64,000 nt of DNA from Chlamydomonas reinhardtii. Taxonomy: Eukaryota > Chlorophyta > Chlorophyceae > Chlamydomonadales > Chlamydomonadaceae. The stretch lies in NCBI RefSeq assembly GCF_000002595.2, contig NC_057012.1:3421910-3485909 (forward strand), read 5' to 3'. Numbering within the stretch: position 1 is the first letter of the stretch; the number at the start of each line of letters is the position of its first letter. Below, in pieces: positions 43,947-56,900 of the stretch. Under the pieces are notes generated by a model that was given only the letters and a program-made list of their open reading frames with translations, had not been told where the DNA came from and searched no databases. Position numbers and translations under genes: made by a program.

Positions 43947-46900
43947 ATGCCACAATTTCGCGTCGACATCCCGCGCCTGTGGTGTCCCTTCAAACCGCAG
44001 CGGCAACCCCCTCTGGTGGTAGGGCAAGCGGCCAGCGGCGGACCACCTCGAAGCGGTTCGTCATGGCGAGGGCACGGGCTTGGGACTGGAGGTGGGAGCA
44101 GCAGCAGTAGCAGTGGTAGTGGCAGTACTGGTGGGGGCAGCAGCAGGCATGACGGGAGCCTGGATGACTTGCAGCAGACGTCTGCGTTGCTGTGGGACCG
44201 GCGGCACTCCCACGCCGCAGCCAGCACCAGCAGCGCGGCCACCGCCGGCACAGCCTACAACCCGGACATAGGGGATCGCATGATGGATGAGGGCTCTAGC
44301 AGGAATGGTGGCGGCCTGTCTAGAGCTTGGCGGACAGCGCACGACCGGCGCGGCCGCGGCCGGTCAAGGCTTGCGGGCGGGAGCGGCTGCCTGTCAGCCG
44401 ATGAGGCGTGTGTGGAGCTGCGTCGGGTTGCGGCATCGGCCCGAGTCAGAGAACCTTCACAGCAGCCTGGGGCCTCAGTAGCAGCGGCGGCGGCAGCGAT
44501 GCCAAGCAGAAAGAGCCGGCGCGCCGGGGCGCTCCGAGACCTGGTGTCGGAGCTGCAGCCGCTGCTGCCGCTGCTGAGCGCGGCGCAGCTGCAGCGGGTC
44601 TTGGAGGTGTTGGCGGAGGCGCGTCACACGCCCTCCGACACCTGGTTCCATGACTACCTCGACGCCTCCGAGCGCCTGCTACCGCCGGCACCGCTGCCCT
44701 CGGCACAGGGAGGGGCGCAGCAACAGCACGCATGGACTGCGGCCAGCAGCCCCACGCTGCCGGCACCGGCCATAGTCGCTGACGCTGCTGACGTGTTTGG
44801 CATGCTGGCGGCGATGCGGCGGTTGCGGCTACGGCCTCAGCGGCCGCAGTGGACGTCTGCCGCGACTGCCGTGCTGAGCGCGAATCTGCCGCAGCTGGCG
44901 CCCGCTCAGGTGGTGGAGCTGTTGTCGTGCTTTGCGGATCTGGCGCTACAGCTGCCAGACGAACTGATGGGTCGGGCCTTCGCGCTGCTACTGCCAGACG
45001 TGCCGCAGCTACAGCCGCCGCTGCTGGTGGACCTGCTGGCCGCGTGCAGCCGACTGCGCCGCCGGCCGCCGGCGCACGTAGAGGCGGCGGTGTGGCGGGC
45101 CCTTCAGCCCGAGGTGCTGGCGGCAGCGCCGGCGGGAGAGCTCTGCCGGCTGGCGGCCGCGGCGGCGGCGCTTGGGCTGCAGCCGCCGGCTGATGTGCTG
45201 GCGGCGCTGGGGGCTTGCTCTGAAGGGCTGCTGCGGCAGTCGGCAGCAGCGGCTGCCCTGCTCGGTGGCGGCGCAAGCAGCGGCTGCCTCACAGTGACGC
45301 AGCTGTCGTGCTTGCTGCGAGACCTGAACAAGCTGGCGGTGCCTTTCCCCACCATGGCCTGGTCGCAGCTGCTGAGTCAGTACCTTGAAGGCCTGTGTGT
45401 GCGTGCCTGCAGTGTGCAGCACGTGCCCAGCAGCAGCCACCAACCCGTCAGCCGCAGTGGGGCGGAGGTGTCTGTGGAGGCGCTGGCGTACCTGCTGGGC
45501 AGTGCGGCGCGCTGTCAGCTCGAGCTGTCGGATGGGGCGATGGCGGCGGCGGCCGCGCACCTGGAGGCCGGGCTGCGGCGCGTGGCGGGCCCTGCAGCGG
45601 CAGCAGGAGGCGCGCCACCAGCAGATACGGCAGTAGCGGAGGCGGGCGGCTCGGAACCGCGACAGGGGCAGCAAATAGGAGAAGCTGTCAGCCCGGAGTC
45701 CGAACAAGCTGCGGTTGCGCAGGACGCGGGCGCTGAGGGGGTGGCCGAGGCGGCGGAATGTCCACCGAAGGCGTTGTCCACGCTGGCGGCTGCACTTGTG
45801 CCGTACGCAGCACGCCTGCCAGCATCGCTCCTGGATGCGCTGTACGTGGCGCTGGGGACAGTGCTGGAGCGGTTTGACGTGTGGGAGCTCACCAACACGC
45901 TGCATGCGCTGCCCAGCCTCTGCATGCCCGCGCCGCCACCCCGCCGCACCCGCCGCGGCAGCAGCCGCCTGAGCGCAGCCCCATCGTCGTCACACACGCG
46001 GCCGGAGTCGGAATCCGAATTCAGCCCTGGTCTCAGCGTCATCAGCATCGCCGGAATACCTGGGCTACAGGACCCTGATCAGCCGCAGCAGCCGCGCCGG
46101 CCGCTGCCGCCGCCGGAGCTGGTGTCCTCCTACCTGTCCTGCCTGCAGGGCCGCATGCGGCGGGCGGAGCCGCACCACCTGTCCATGTGCCTGTTCGCGC
46201 TGCACCGCCTGCACGTGGCGCCGCCGGCCGCCTGGATGCGCGCCTTCACGCTGCGCAGCTTCCAGCAGCTGCCGCACATGAACGAGGTGCAGCTGGCGTC
46301 GCTGGCATGGGTGCTGGCGCGCATGGACTACAGGCCGCCGGCGCTCTGGGTGGATGCGCTGCTGGGCGCGGCGGGCGGGCGGCTGTCATGCTTCACGCCC
46401 AAGCACCTGGCGCAGCTGCTGTGGGCGGTGGGCAGGATGGGCTACCGCCCCGGCGAGGTTTGGACGCAGCGCTGGCTGGGCAAGGCGGCGGCGGCGTTCC
46501 GCACCGCGGACGGCGTCACGCTGGGAGCGCTGGCGTGGGCGGCGGCGGGCGTGGAGGCGCGCGGCGCGGCGGGGCCATGGCTACAGGTGCGAACAGGGAC
46601 GGCCCTGGAGGGAAGAGCATCGCCAGGCTCGGTGCTTCGCCTGTGCCTTTGATGGTGTCATTCCAGGTTTTTTTCACGGCCTTGCATTTTGGCAAACCCT
46701 TGCCTTGCATTTACGAAGCCCTTGACAATAAACGCCGCGGTCTGGGTGGTGGTGGTTGTCTTGCGCAGGAGCTGTCGGAGCACCTGGTCCGGCGGCTGCC
46801 GCACGTGCCGCCGCGCTCGCTGGCCAACACGCTGGCGGCGATGGAGGCGCTGGGCCATGTGCCGCCGCCCGCACTGCTGCACGCCGTGGCCGCCCACGTG

Positions 46901-49440
46901 CGGTCGCAGCTGCACCCAAGCATAGCTGCTGCCAGCCCCGAGCATGAGCAGCAGGGTGTGGGGATGCAGCGGCGTGCGCGGTCGGGGCCGGGCATGCCAC
47001 TGCGCGACCTGTCCCTCATATGCCACAGCCTGGCGGTGCTGGGGTTGCAAGCAGACGCGGAGTGGGCGGCGGCGGTCGCGGGCGCGGCTGCCGGCTTCGC
47101 GGCGGCGGGCCCGGACCTGCGCGCCGCCTTCGACGGTGACGCCGATGACGAGTTTGGCGGGCCCGTCGCACCTGGTGGCCCTATGCGGCTGCCGCAGCAG
47201 GCGGCAACTGCTGAAGGCGAGGCCGCACGCACAGCGGCCGCCCACGGCGCTCATGCACACCACCTGGCGCTGCTGACGGCGGCGCTGTCGCGGCTGCGGC
47301 ACCCGCTGCCGCCGCGCGTGTGGCCGGTGCTGCTGCAGGGCCTGCTGTCTGTGCTACACGCCGCCGCGCCCGAGTCCCTGGCGGCGCTGCTGACGGCGGC
47401 TGCGCGGCTGCGGCTGCCGCTGTCGCGGGAGGCGACCGGCGCCCTGTTGCTGGCCACACACCGGCGGCTGGGGGCCATGAGTCCTGCCTGCATGGCGGCG
47501 GTGCTGCAGTCGTTTGTGAAGCTGGGTGTTGACCCCGGCGGCAGGTGGCTGGGAGCGATGGAAGAGGAGCTGCGGCAGCGGCAGTGGAGGTGGGTGCTCG
47601 GCCGTAGCCGCGCGGCCGCGGCCGCCGCAGCCTCGGCGGCGGGCGGTCAGGACGGTGGAAGCAGAGATGGCAGCGAGGGCGAGGAGGCGGACCAGCCGCA
47701 GGCTGCGGAGGGGGCTGCGACAGCCTGGATGCTGCCGGGGCCGCGCGAGCGCGCGGTCCTGCTGTGGGCGGTGGTTACGCTGGAGACGGCGCAACCGCGG
47801 GGAACTGCGCCAGCCCTGGCGACTGCGGCGGGTGCAGCCATGGCGGGCCGTGGGGGTGCCAGGCGGCGGGCGCCGCTGCTGCCGTCGGGTACTGCTGCGA
47901 GAGCCGGTTCCAATGAGGACTCGGCCAGACCAGATGAGGAGCCCTGCGCCCTGCCTAGCTGGGAGATGAAGCCGCCCGCGGCGCGGCGCCAGGGGCTGCA
48001 GCACGACGGCCTCTTGGAGCTGCTGCTACTGCCGCCGTCGGCGGAGTTGATGGCCGCGGCGGCGGCGGAGGCCGGCGCCGCCACTTCTTCGCCCTCAACC
48101 TCGCCGTCCTTCCCGCTGCGCCCACGCGACGCTGCCTCCATGGCCGCCGCACAGGCGGCGGAGGGCATGCTGCTGCAGCAGCAGCTGCGCTCCCTGTGCG
48201 GCGCTGACCTGGCGGTGGTGTGCTGGGCGCTGGGGCGGCTGCGGCTGCGGCCGCGCGGTCTGGTGCGGGCGCTGCTGCCCGAGCTGCTCCGCCGCCTGCG
48301 CTCAACCCAGCCCAATGAGCCCAGCCCAGCCGCCGGTCCACCGGCGTCACTACCAGCGGCGGATGCGACGGAGCCTGTGCCAGCGGCGGCGGCAGTAGCA
48401 AGGGGCCTGGGCCGAGGCCTACTGGACTCGCGGTCGCTGGCCACTGCCTGCTGGGGCCTGAGCTCCATGGGGCTGTGGCCGCCGGTGGAGTGGCAGGCGG
48501 CGGTGGCGGAGGAGGCGCTGAGGCGGCTGGCGGCGGGGCAGCTGGCGCCGCGCGAGTGCGCGACGCTGGCTGCGGCGCTGGCGCGCTGGTCGCGGCAGCC
48601 GGCGTCACGGCGGCACCAGCAGGAGGAGGAGCAGGCGTCCGGCAGCAGCAGCGCGGCGGATAGCGACGGCGAGGCGGGCGCTGGCGGAAAGTCGGAGGCC
48701 AAGGCGGCAGTGCGGCGGGTGCGGGCGGAGCGGCGGTTGCGGGCGGCGGTGCGGCGGCTGTCTGCCCTGGCTCTGGAGCACACCGCAGCTCGCCTGCCGG
48801 GCTTGTTGGCTCCCTTGACACCTGCACCTTCCCAGCAGCAGCAACAAGAACAGCAGCCGCAGCCGCAGTGCTACGACGCTCGCAGCCTGTCCTGGCTGCT
48901 GTGGGCCGTGGCGGCCCTGGGCTGTGTGCGGGAGCTGCCGGCCTGGTGGACGGCCGCGTTCCTGCCTGGCGGCCTCCGGCTGTTGGCGCAGCTGGCACCC
49001 AGCCACCGGGTGACGCTGCTGGACAGCCTGTCGCGGCTGGGTCTGAGGCCGGGCGCGGCGTGGCTGGAGCGCGCGGAGCAGGTGAGGGGCGGGGCAGTGC
49101 GGGCTGCGTGCGGATGCGGTGGAGATGCAACGGCAGGGTGGGCGGAGAAAGTGCAGACGTGTGTCAGGACGAGTACTTGGGTGAAGGGGAAGGTGCCGCG
49201 CCAAGTTTGGCGGCGGTCCCATGTGGCTGTCTGCGAAGCTGCACAATCTTCAGTGACGGGAACAACCTGATGCCGACGTCGCAGGTGGCAATGGACGGAG
49301 GCCTAACCGCCGCCAGCTCCTATCGCGGACTGGCAGCAGCACTAGACCGCATGGCGTCGCCTGCGGCCCACGCGTCATCGCCATCAGCGCCGGCGGTTTC
49401 TCCGGAGGCTGACGCAATGCACGACGCCACCGCCAGCTAG
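43947..49440 (+). CDS. OPR-type helical-repeat organelle RNA factor, ~1,700 residues (3 exons)
   Basis: Exons 43947-46586, 46769-49081 and 49285-49440 join in phase 0; 1,702 residues. Over twenty units of 36-40 residues repeat a pattern of paired helices, e.g. HLAQLLWAVGRMGYRPGEVW, QLASLAWVLARMDYRPPALW, SLATACWGLSSMGLWPPVEW and SLSWLLWAVAALGCVRELPA. This is the octotricopeptide (OPR)/FASTK-like pattern of algal nuclear factors that bind one organelle mRNA and govern its stability, splicing or translation. Ala/Gln/Gly-rich low-complexity stretches separate blocks of repeats. No RAP domain is seen at the C-terminus. A Ser/Gly/Arg-rich N-terminus could be a transit peptide, but the exact start is uncertain: 43947 is the first ATG of the long frame and a short upstream exon is possible. 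Target RNA cannot be inferred. Confidence 0.82.
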
Positions 49441-49712
49441 GAGCTAGCCGGCAGCTGCATGAAGGACGCGGTCGTGATAGCTGCAGCTGGCATCAGCTGT
49501 AGATGGACTCATGGCAGGCGTGTGCGAGGGCAGGCGGTGGCGCCGGCGGGTGCTTATCCCCGACGCCGAACGCATTGTATTTTATTTGTTTCATTTTTGC
49601 AATCCCATCACACACACACAAGCATGCATGGTATGCAAGCGCATACCACTCAGTCCCCTTGTCCCCACAGGGGGGGGTGCAGCCCAGCCATGCTGAGCCC
49701 CCCCAGCGCAGC

Positions 49713-49746
49713 GTTCCAGGGGGGGGGGGCGAAGCCCCCCAGGAAC
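49713..49746 (+). repeat. GC-rich hairpin downstream of the OPR gene
   Basis: GTTCC-A-GGGGGG pairs with CCCCCC-A-GGAAC around a short loop, and further G and C runs lie just upstream (49665-49706). Same style as the PheRS intron hairpins. Confidence 0.7.
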
Positions 49747-50604
49747 ACCCCTGTCCGTGGCTGGTGGCTGGTGCGTCGGCAAAAGGATGCCAAAGGCCCC
49801 CAACATAGAGGCGTGTGCAATTTGCGTGTGCTTAGTAGGCGCCCGCGTCAAGGTGGCTGGGTTGATAATGACCCGGGATCAGCCCTTTTCCTGCCATAAG
49901 GCAGCCACCTCCTTGTTGCAATCCCACACAAGGATGGCAGTGCACGACGTTAGCAGTGGCGGCTTACGGTGGCGGGCGCATACACAGGGCATCTTACACT
50001 CTAGTCTGGACTGACTTAAAATTGCTGATGGCTGCCGAGGTGCAGACGAGCTTGGTGCCCTGAGCGTTGACAGACAGGCGTTTTGGCACACGCTGAAGCA
50101 CGACGGTCCGAAGGCCTGCGGCAGACCCACAATCAGGCAGGCCGGTTTTATTCTTTTGTCATACATTGATCATTACTAGCACAGATCGGCAGGATGCACT
50201 CTTACAGTTGTAGGTGTTGACAATAGACCACATCATGATAATCTTTGACAGCAGCGCCGCTGGCTTTACAGCCTGGCGCATGACCCCTCCTCCCCATGTA
50301 ACGGTATCACCGGTAGCGATTGCCACACGCGGCCTCACGATAGCGCATACAGCCCATCCGATTGCATACCGTATGCTGCACATGTGCAGCTCGTGTCACA
50401 ACCTGCTCACGACCACACGGCAGTATTCACGCCCAACCAGTCACGAGTGCAGCGCCATATCTTTTGAGCCCATACAGGGGGGGGGGTAGAAAGCTCAGAT
50501 TCTTACCCCATGCTCAGAATTACAGAGCTTTAGGAGAGCATTATGCACGTACTTTTAGTTTCTTAAGGGGGTGTCTGGTGAGGAAGTTCTGGGCCGCCAA
50601 AGTT

Positions 50605-51148
50605 GGGGGGTCGGTCCTCGTCCCTGGGGGTCCGTCGGGTTTCGGGAGCCCATCCCGGCGGATTTCGGGAAGCGCCCCACAAGCAGAACTAGGGGCCAAA
50701 CGCAGCAGTACGAGGCTCATATGTGCACGTTATGACGTAATAAGCACAAACAAAGCGTGGGAGGGCTAAGTTGCGCGTCCGGGCGTGGACATGTCGGGAC
50801 ATGTCTCCACATTCAACACATGCGCACTGACACAGCTTGGCTCTGAAGCGCTGGTGCGCTCGAGTTCACGTCTAACAAGGCTGCCGGTGCACATTGTCCA
50901 TTCGTCACGCGGCAGAGAGTTGAGCGCGGGGTGGTCTGGGTCGAGGGGATTTCCATGGATAGGATCCCGCCGGTGACCGAAGTCTCAGAACAGGACCGCT
51001 GATGACACGGAGTGATAGTGCTCGTCAAGAGGAGTCGATTGACACCACTTTGGTATTAAATGGAGGGGTTTTAACCCCTGAACAACAAGGTTTTGTCCGT
51101 CGGGGGGTCGGTCGTCCCCTCAAGGGGGGTCCCGGGGGATTTCGGGGC
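50605..51148 (+). repeat. Two diverged copies of a G-rich repeat
   Basis: GGGGGGTCGGTC at 50605 and again at 51102, each followed 30-60 nt later by GGATTTCGGG (near 50670 and 51137). The spacing differs and the rest is only loosely alike. Just before the second copy, 7-bp arms AGGGGTT/AACCCCT (51064-51079) form a small hairpin. Confidence 0.5.
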
Positions 51149-51405
51149 ATGGGGTCTGGCACTTTGTTTCCTACCCCCCCCCCTGGCCCATACACCCCAG
51201 CATTGAATACGATATGCGCTGGTATGCCCCACTGCAGGGGAAGAATTGAATGCTAGGGTCTGCATTAATTGCCGGGCGGCCAATTGCCACAGCCTACAAT
51301 GCGTGGTTCTCACAATAAGTAATCAACTATGCGCGCAGTGTATACTTACGTGGCATGACAGCTGGACCGCTACCTTATGGAGTCTGGACTCCTTGGCGCA
51401 ACTTC

Positions 51406-51410
51406 TTACA
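51406..51410 (-). terminator. TGTAA poly(A) signal of the methyltransferase gene
   Basis: TTACA on +, about 170 nt past the minus-strand stop at 51581. Confidence 0.45.
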
Positions 51411-51580
51411 TGGAGCCTATACTTTGGCGCTGATGCAACAAACTCATGGCTGGGTAATGCCCACGGGTAATGCCGTATTGTGGGCATTCGGCATGGCCTG
51501 GCATGCACGGTCAATGCATTTGTCACCTGACACCATCCAACGCAGAGCTGGGCAACCTCGTGCCTTGTGCACTGCAGCGC

Positions 51581-53443
51581 TTATGGCTTGATCACAATCC
51601 AGGAGTTCCAGGGTCCATCCTGCAGGATCAGACACATGATCACACAGGGCCGTGTCACATGCCGAGAGAGTTACACACACGCACGAACGCACGCAACCCG
51701 AAAGCAAGGCAAGCATCGCATGCACGCTCTGTGTGCCCCAACTTGTCTCTCCACACCTGTCTCTCCACACGACCAGTACGCACGCCATTCCACTGGCACG
51801 TCACTTACCCGGTACGTCACGTGCACCGCCAGGCCCAGCCGCTGGAAGAACTCAACCACCGCACCGCGCACCGCCCCCGGGTGCTTGGTGCCGTCCTGGC
51901 ACACCTCCCAATGCTCTTTCTCGTTGATCTTCGTCATCTCCGCCGCATCTATGAAGTCATGGCCTGCGCGCCATTGCCCAACAACTCAAGCATCGGCTAG
52001 GCTCTGCGCGGCGCGCCACGCTTCGCATTCGCGTGCGTGGCTGTGGCCTAGGCCCCATCTCGGAACCTCCCGCACCCGCACCCGCACCCATCACCCGTCA
52101 CCCGTCACCCACACTGCAGCCCCCGCTGCTCACCCGCCATCATGCCGCCGCTGCGCACTTTGGGCCAGTACAGGCCTAGGTCCTCCACCACGCCGCAGTA
52201 GTCGTGCCGCGCATCCACATACACGAAATCAACAGGGTCGGGTATGAGCGGCGCCGCTGCGCTGGTGAAGTTGCGCAGAAACACGGCCTTGGCGGCAAAG
52301 GGCTGCATGCGGCGCTTGGCGTCCGCTAGGTACTGCTCCTGTTGCTCCTGAGCGATTGTGGAAGTGTGTGGGGAAGGCCATGGCAGGTATGAGTTACCGC
52401 CTGGTGTGGCAATGGTTAAGAACGGAGTCCCGGAAACCAGCAGCTGCTACCCAGGAAAGGAAAGGCATGACAAGCCTCACCTGAGGCACGTTGGCGCCGT
52501 CTGCGCGTGCAGGGGGAGGGAGGCAGGGGCAGGGGCAGGGGCGGGGGCGGGGGCGGGGGTAAACCAAGAGGAGGCTGTCAGCCAGCGACATAAGTACTCA
52601 CACTACGGTACCGATGACTCACCCACGTAGTTCTCCTGCGTCTTCCAGATGTCTACAAGGTAGTACTTCTGACACGACGGCCACGTTTTTAGCCTGTACA
52701 TGCGCGCATGCCCAAAGGGTGTGGCACATGCTTGACAAGTTTTAAATCCTCACGCACCGACGTACGGACGTGCGGCCCAGATCATAGCCAGCCTCAGGAC
52801 ATGAGCTTGGCCCCCGCGGAACCGGTGCCACTTACGCGTACTCGGCGAATGCGCCCGTCTGCACCCCCAGCTCCACGCCCGTCTTGTACCCGTGCCTCTC
52901 AGCCTCCGCCCCCAGGTCGTAGCGCGACATAAGGGGACTGAGGAAGGTGGAGGCAGCCTGCGCCGCCCCGCCTGTGGAGCCGCCGCCGAGTGTGACCGCC
53001 TACGGTCAGCGCGGCCGCACGAACGCAGAAACATGCTTGGGTGATTCCAAGTACAGCTTTGGCCGATGAACTCGTTTGTAGGTCATCTGTTTGGTCTATG
53101 TGAGGATTGTGTGTCGGTATCAGGCGGCGCGGCGAGGGGGCGCAGAGGTGCGCACAGCGGATGGTGCAAAACGGAGTCCTCGGCACCGCCAGCCCAGCTC
53201 CGAGTCTCCGTCGCGCACCTTGCTTGTCTGGGACACTAGGATGCTGGCTTTCAGCTCGTCTATACTCTTCTGGATTGCGCGGAGCTGGTCCAACACTGGC
53301 TGTCCGTGCCCCATGTGCGCATGCGAGCCCGCTTGTTGCTTTCTGGTTGAGGACATCGCGCGAGCTTCTGTAGTGTAAATATTTGCAAGACTTATCATAA
53401 GGAAGCAGCTAAATAAAAGGGAAGCGTCGCATATTGACGCCAT
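51581..53443 (-). CDS. SAM-dependent methyltransferase with N-terminal signal (7 exons)
   Basis: Exons in coding order: 53443-53219, 52999-52836, 52693-52623, 52500-52481, 52347-52134, 51963-51809, 51619-51581; 295 residues. The N-terminus (MASICDASLLFSCFLMISLA...) is a signal peptide or anchor, so the enzyme works in the secretory pathway or outside the cell. A class I methyltransferase fold follows: motif I GVELGVQTGAFAEYA (about 116-130), then YYLVDIWKTQENY with the acidic residue expected to hold SAM ribose. VDFVYVDARHDYCGVVEDLG and LYWPKVRSGGMMAGHDF are typical of the Methyltransf_24 group. It ends DGPWNSWIVIKP. One exon is only 20 nt. Substrate unknown; glycan or small-molecule O-methylation are possibilities. 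Confidence 0.85.
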
Positions 53444-53961
53444 GTTGTTCAGTCACGAGAATACTGAGTGGAGGTGGTTGCAGGACATAAAAGACAGTTG
53501 TATATTCAGTAATTGTGCCAAAGCGATTGAATACGTAGTGGGGCCCTGCCGGCAAGGACGATTTTGTACTCAGCTTCCGGACCGCCGCGCCGGGATGGGC
53601 AACGACACGCCGGTACCGGAATTCACACACAGTGCTGCGGTAAGTGCCGGCCCTTGCATTCATCACAAGCTCATGAGTAGCTTTATCACCGCGTTTACAG
53701 GTTAGTAGGCATGCCGAAAGAAGCGAGCCGGAAGGAGGGCACACCTGCGATGCCTACTTGCCCTTTTGGCCTGCCCATTCTCACCATTGCCGCAACCGTC
53801 TCGCGTCCTCATCCCTTCGTCATGCAAAGCAGACCCTGACCCTGACATTTGATGATCCTCTTATTTGTAAACTTTGCAGCCGCTTCATCTGCCAGCCGCG
53901 CCCGCCCTCGCCCGCCACCCGGCGCAGTAGCCCCGCCATCAGCGCACAACAGGCCAGCCAT
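53444..53961. other. Spacer between two minus-strand genes
   Basis: Holds the methyltransferase promoter and the 3' untranslated region of the OPR-RAP gene. No further gene seen. Confidence 0.5.
53695..53699 (-). terminator. TGTAA poly(A) signal of the OPR-RAP gene
   Basis: TTACA on +, 263 nt past the stop at 53962. Confidence 0.5.
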
Positions 53962-56900
53962 TTATAGCTCATCGCCAACATCAAGACTGTTGACCAGGGC
54001 CTGGTTGATGCGCTCCTGTGAGGTTTGGTGAAAGAGGGTGTGCCAACGGTTAAGCACATTGGCTGGTTGCGCAATTTCTTGCTGCTGGGGTATGTAGTGA
54101 CTGCGACCAACTTGAACACCCCAGGCATGCCTGAATGAACCGCCGGGTGCCCACCTGCAGGAACGCGCGCCGCGCTGCGTCCGATGACAGCTTGTCCCAC
54201 TCCTGGCAGGGTGCACATGTCCAGAAAGGTGCAATGATATACATCAAGCTTTTTGGAATCGGCACAGGAAGCCATGCACACCATAAACGCAACGCGTCCC
54301 GGTGAACGTCTTATCCGCCACCCCCCACGACATGCCCCTTCTCACCCAGCCCTCCCTTCATCGCCTCCTCGCCTCCTCTTCACCCACACTCACCGTGTAG
54401 GTGACGTTGACCACCTGCCAGCCCAGGCGCTGCAGGTGCCTCCGCTTCATGGCTGTGGCGCCCAGCATGGCGCCGCCGGGCGTTCGTGAGGTGTGTGTGG
54501 GGCCGTCCGCCTCCAACGCGATGCGCAGGGCCGGCAGTGTGATGTCGATGGAGTAGCCTGGGTGGTGCGAGGCACAGAGCAACGCGGTGGGTGGGTGCCC
54601 AGGAACACACAGCTGGGCTCGTGAAACGCACCGAACCACTTGTCCCACCCGCAATACCGGTACGGTATAGTAATACTGGTAGCTGCGCCGCCCCCTTTGC
54701 ACTCCTCCTTGCTGTTGACGGGTGCAATGCTGCTATGTTCAACACTTGCCACACCCTTCCCCGCTTCTGCCCTGCATTAGATCACCCACCGGCGCTGTTG
54801 TCCTCCAGCAGGTGCATGTGCCGCATGGCCGTCAGCGCGTTGGCCATCTGCCGCTGGTAGCCGCTCTGCACGCGCCGCCGCAGACCGCTGGTAGCAGACA
54901 AGAACACGTCCCGAGCGCGCAGCAGCAGCGCCCGCGCCGCCGCGGCGTCCAGTCCGGTGGGAGCTGACGTGGAGGAGGATGGTGATGAGCTGGAGGTGGA
55001 GGAGGCAGTGGGTGCGGAGGCGGCCGCCGCCAGGCCGACTGCCGTCAGGTCCTCAGCGCTGGGGCCGCTCGGGCCCGCGCCGCCGCGGCGCTTGGCGGCA
55101 GCGGATGTGTTGGGATTTAAGCTAATTGTGGCGGAGCGAGAGGAAGAGGCCGAGGCTGCGGCAGCGGCGCGGAGGCTGGCGTCTTCAGACTCCAGGTGCA
55201 GAGCCAGGTTGGCCTGTGTAGGAAGGTGGTGGGGGGAGTGGGTGAGGGGCAGAACTTGTCAAGTTCTCAGCCGGCCCTTCTCCACAACTTGTGGTTGCGC
55301 GTTTTGAGAGGGACCGCGTGTCCATACCGTATGCAGCCGCCCAGCACCAAGCAAGCGCCTGGCTTCCAGCACGCACCTGCCAGACCTGCGTGAGCACCGG
55401 CTCCGCGGGCGGCACCTCGGTCGCGCGGCGCAGCAGCTGCGCCCACGCGGCCCTGAACGGCACCGTGTCCACTTGCCGCATCGCCGCCAGCGCCCACACC
55501 ACCCCCGCCAGCTGCTGCGGGCTGAAGTCACGGACGTCGCCGCCGCGACCGCCTACGCATTGTAAGCAAATAGTGCAGTAAGCTACGCAGCGCAAGCAAG
55601 TACGCAAGAGGTATTTTAGAACGTGTTGGTCATTGATTGCCGCTTTAGCGAAGAACCCCACCCGGCTCACTCTTAGCCTTGCTCTTCTTCCCCTTGCCGC
55701 GGCGCTTGCCCTGCTCCTCCTGCTCCGTTGCGCCTGGCTGCTGCTCCCGCCACGACCAGTCGGGCCGGATGGACAGCAGCAGGGCGGTGGGCGTATGTCC
55801 TAGCGAGGCAAAGCCCCACAGCACGCGGGTCACGTCGCGCGGTGACATCGCGCTCAAACCACCCGCCTGCAAATAAAACACAGAAGGGTCGCCGCAGCAG
55901 GACACTTCACTGTCGTAGTCGCACCACACGCGGTTCTCCACGACCAGTGAGTCGTTCATCACCAGTAGAGCATAGCATTACGCAGGTAATGATTACTACG
56001 ACCACATTTGAACCCCCCCGCCAGCATCATGCCATGAACACCAACAGCGTGCGCTGCCGCCCTCCCTTTTATGATACCTTGATCATGGCTGCCTCCAGGT
56101 CGGGCAGCCGCGGCGTCACGTGTCGGCTGTTGCCCAGCGCCCACAGCACCTGACCCGCCTGCCAGCCGCCCAGCGAGCCCGCGCCCGCCAGTGACGCCGG
56201 AATGCCGCTGCCGCTGGTGCTGCTGCTGGCGCCTGCCTGTCCGGCCGCTGCCGCTGCCGCGGTGGCGGCGGCCGCCGAGGCGGCCGAGGCGCCTGCTGCG
56301 GCCGCGGAGGCCGAGGCCAGGCAGCGGACCAGGATGGCGAGCAGCGCCTCGGTCTCAGCAGCAAAGTAGGGAGTGCCGCCCTGCAGGGTTAGTGCAGTGG
56401 GTGGTGGGTAGTGGGTAGTGAAATGCACAACTTGGGAGTGTCGGCATCAGTGGAAATAAGTCAAAAGCAAGTGTTGCGTTCGCCATTAAGTGAGTGGACT
56501 GCCTCGCTGATGCCAGATCCATGGGCGCATCTGGGCACTACAAGAAGCCCCGCCCTGCCAAGCAAAGGGGTACCCCGCGTGCCATGCATGCCCACATCAA
56601 CCTCAAGCACCACGTGCTGCCCCCCAATTTTGATACCCCAAATTCTGCGTTCCCCTCACCAGTGTGCTCATTCCCCACAGGGCCGCCACCAAGCAGTCCA
56701 CCTTGACCAGCCACCGCTCCGCCGCCGCCGTCGCCGCCTCCGCCACCTTAGCCGCCCTAGCCGCCTGCGCCCGCGCCGCCGCGCCGCCAGGCGCCGCCGC
56801 CGGCGACGCACGCGGCTCCACCACCGCCGCCACCGCTTTGTCTGCCGCTGCTACAGCCGCTGCCCCCGACGGCGCATGGCCATTGAGCGCCGGTTTGGCC

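Larger units (their letters stand above)
49441..51580. other. 2.1 kb convergent spacer with repeats, no gene
   Basis: The region lies between the OPR and methyltransferase 3' ends. It contains a strong hairpin at 49713-49746 and two related G-rich tracts (about 50605-50680 and 51102-51148). TGTAA at about 50305 may serve the OPR gene. Short open frames show no family resemblance. Confidence 0.5.

Noticed and set aside
45009-45905. Minus-strand frame of about 300 residues inside the OPR gene
   Set aside because: Antisense shadow; the sense frame has clear repeating helical units while this one is Arg/Gln/His-rich.
46587-46768. Continuous coding through the first OPR intron
   Set aside because: One frame runs open through the intron but gives non-repeat sequence; splicing at GTGCGA and TTGCGCAG restores the helical repeat pattern in phase.
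47955-49130. Minus-strand Pro/Ala-rich frame of 390 residues
   Set aside because: Antisense of the OPR exon 2; composition is the expected complement of Ala/Gly/Leu codons.
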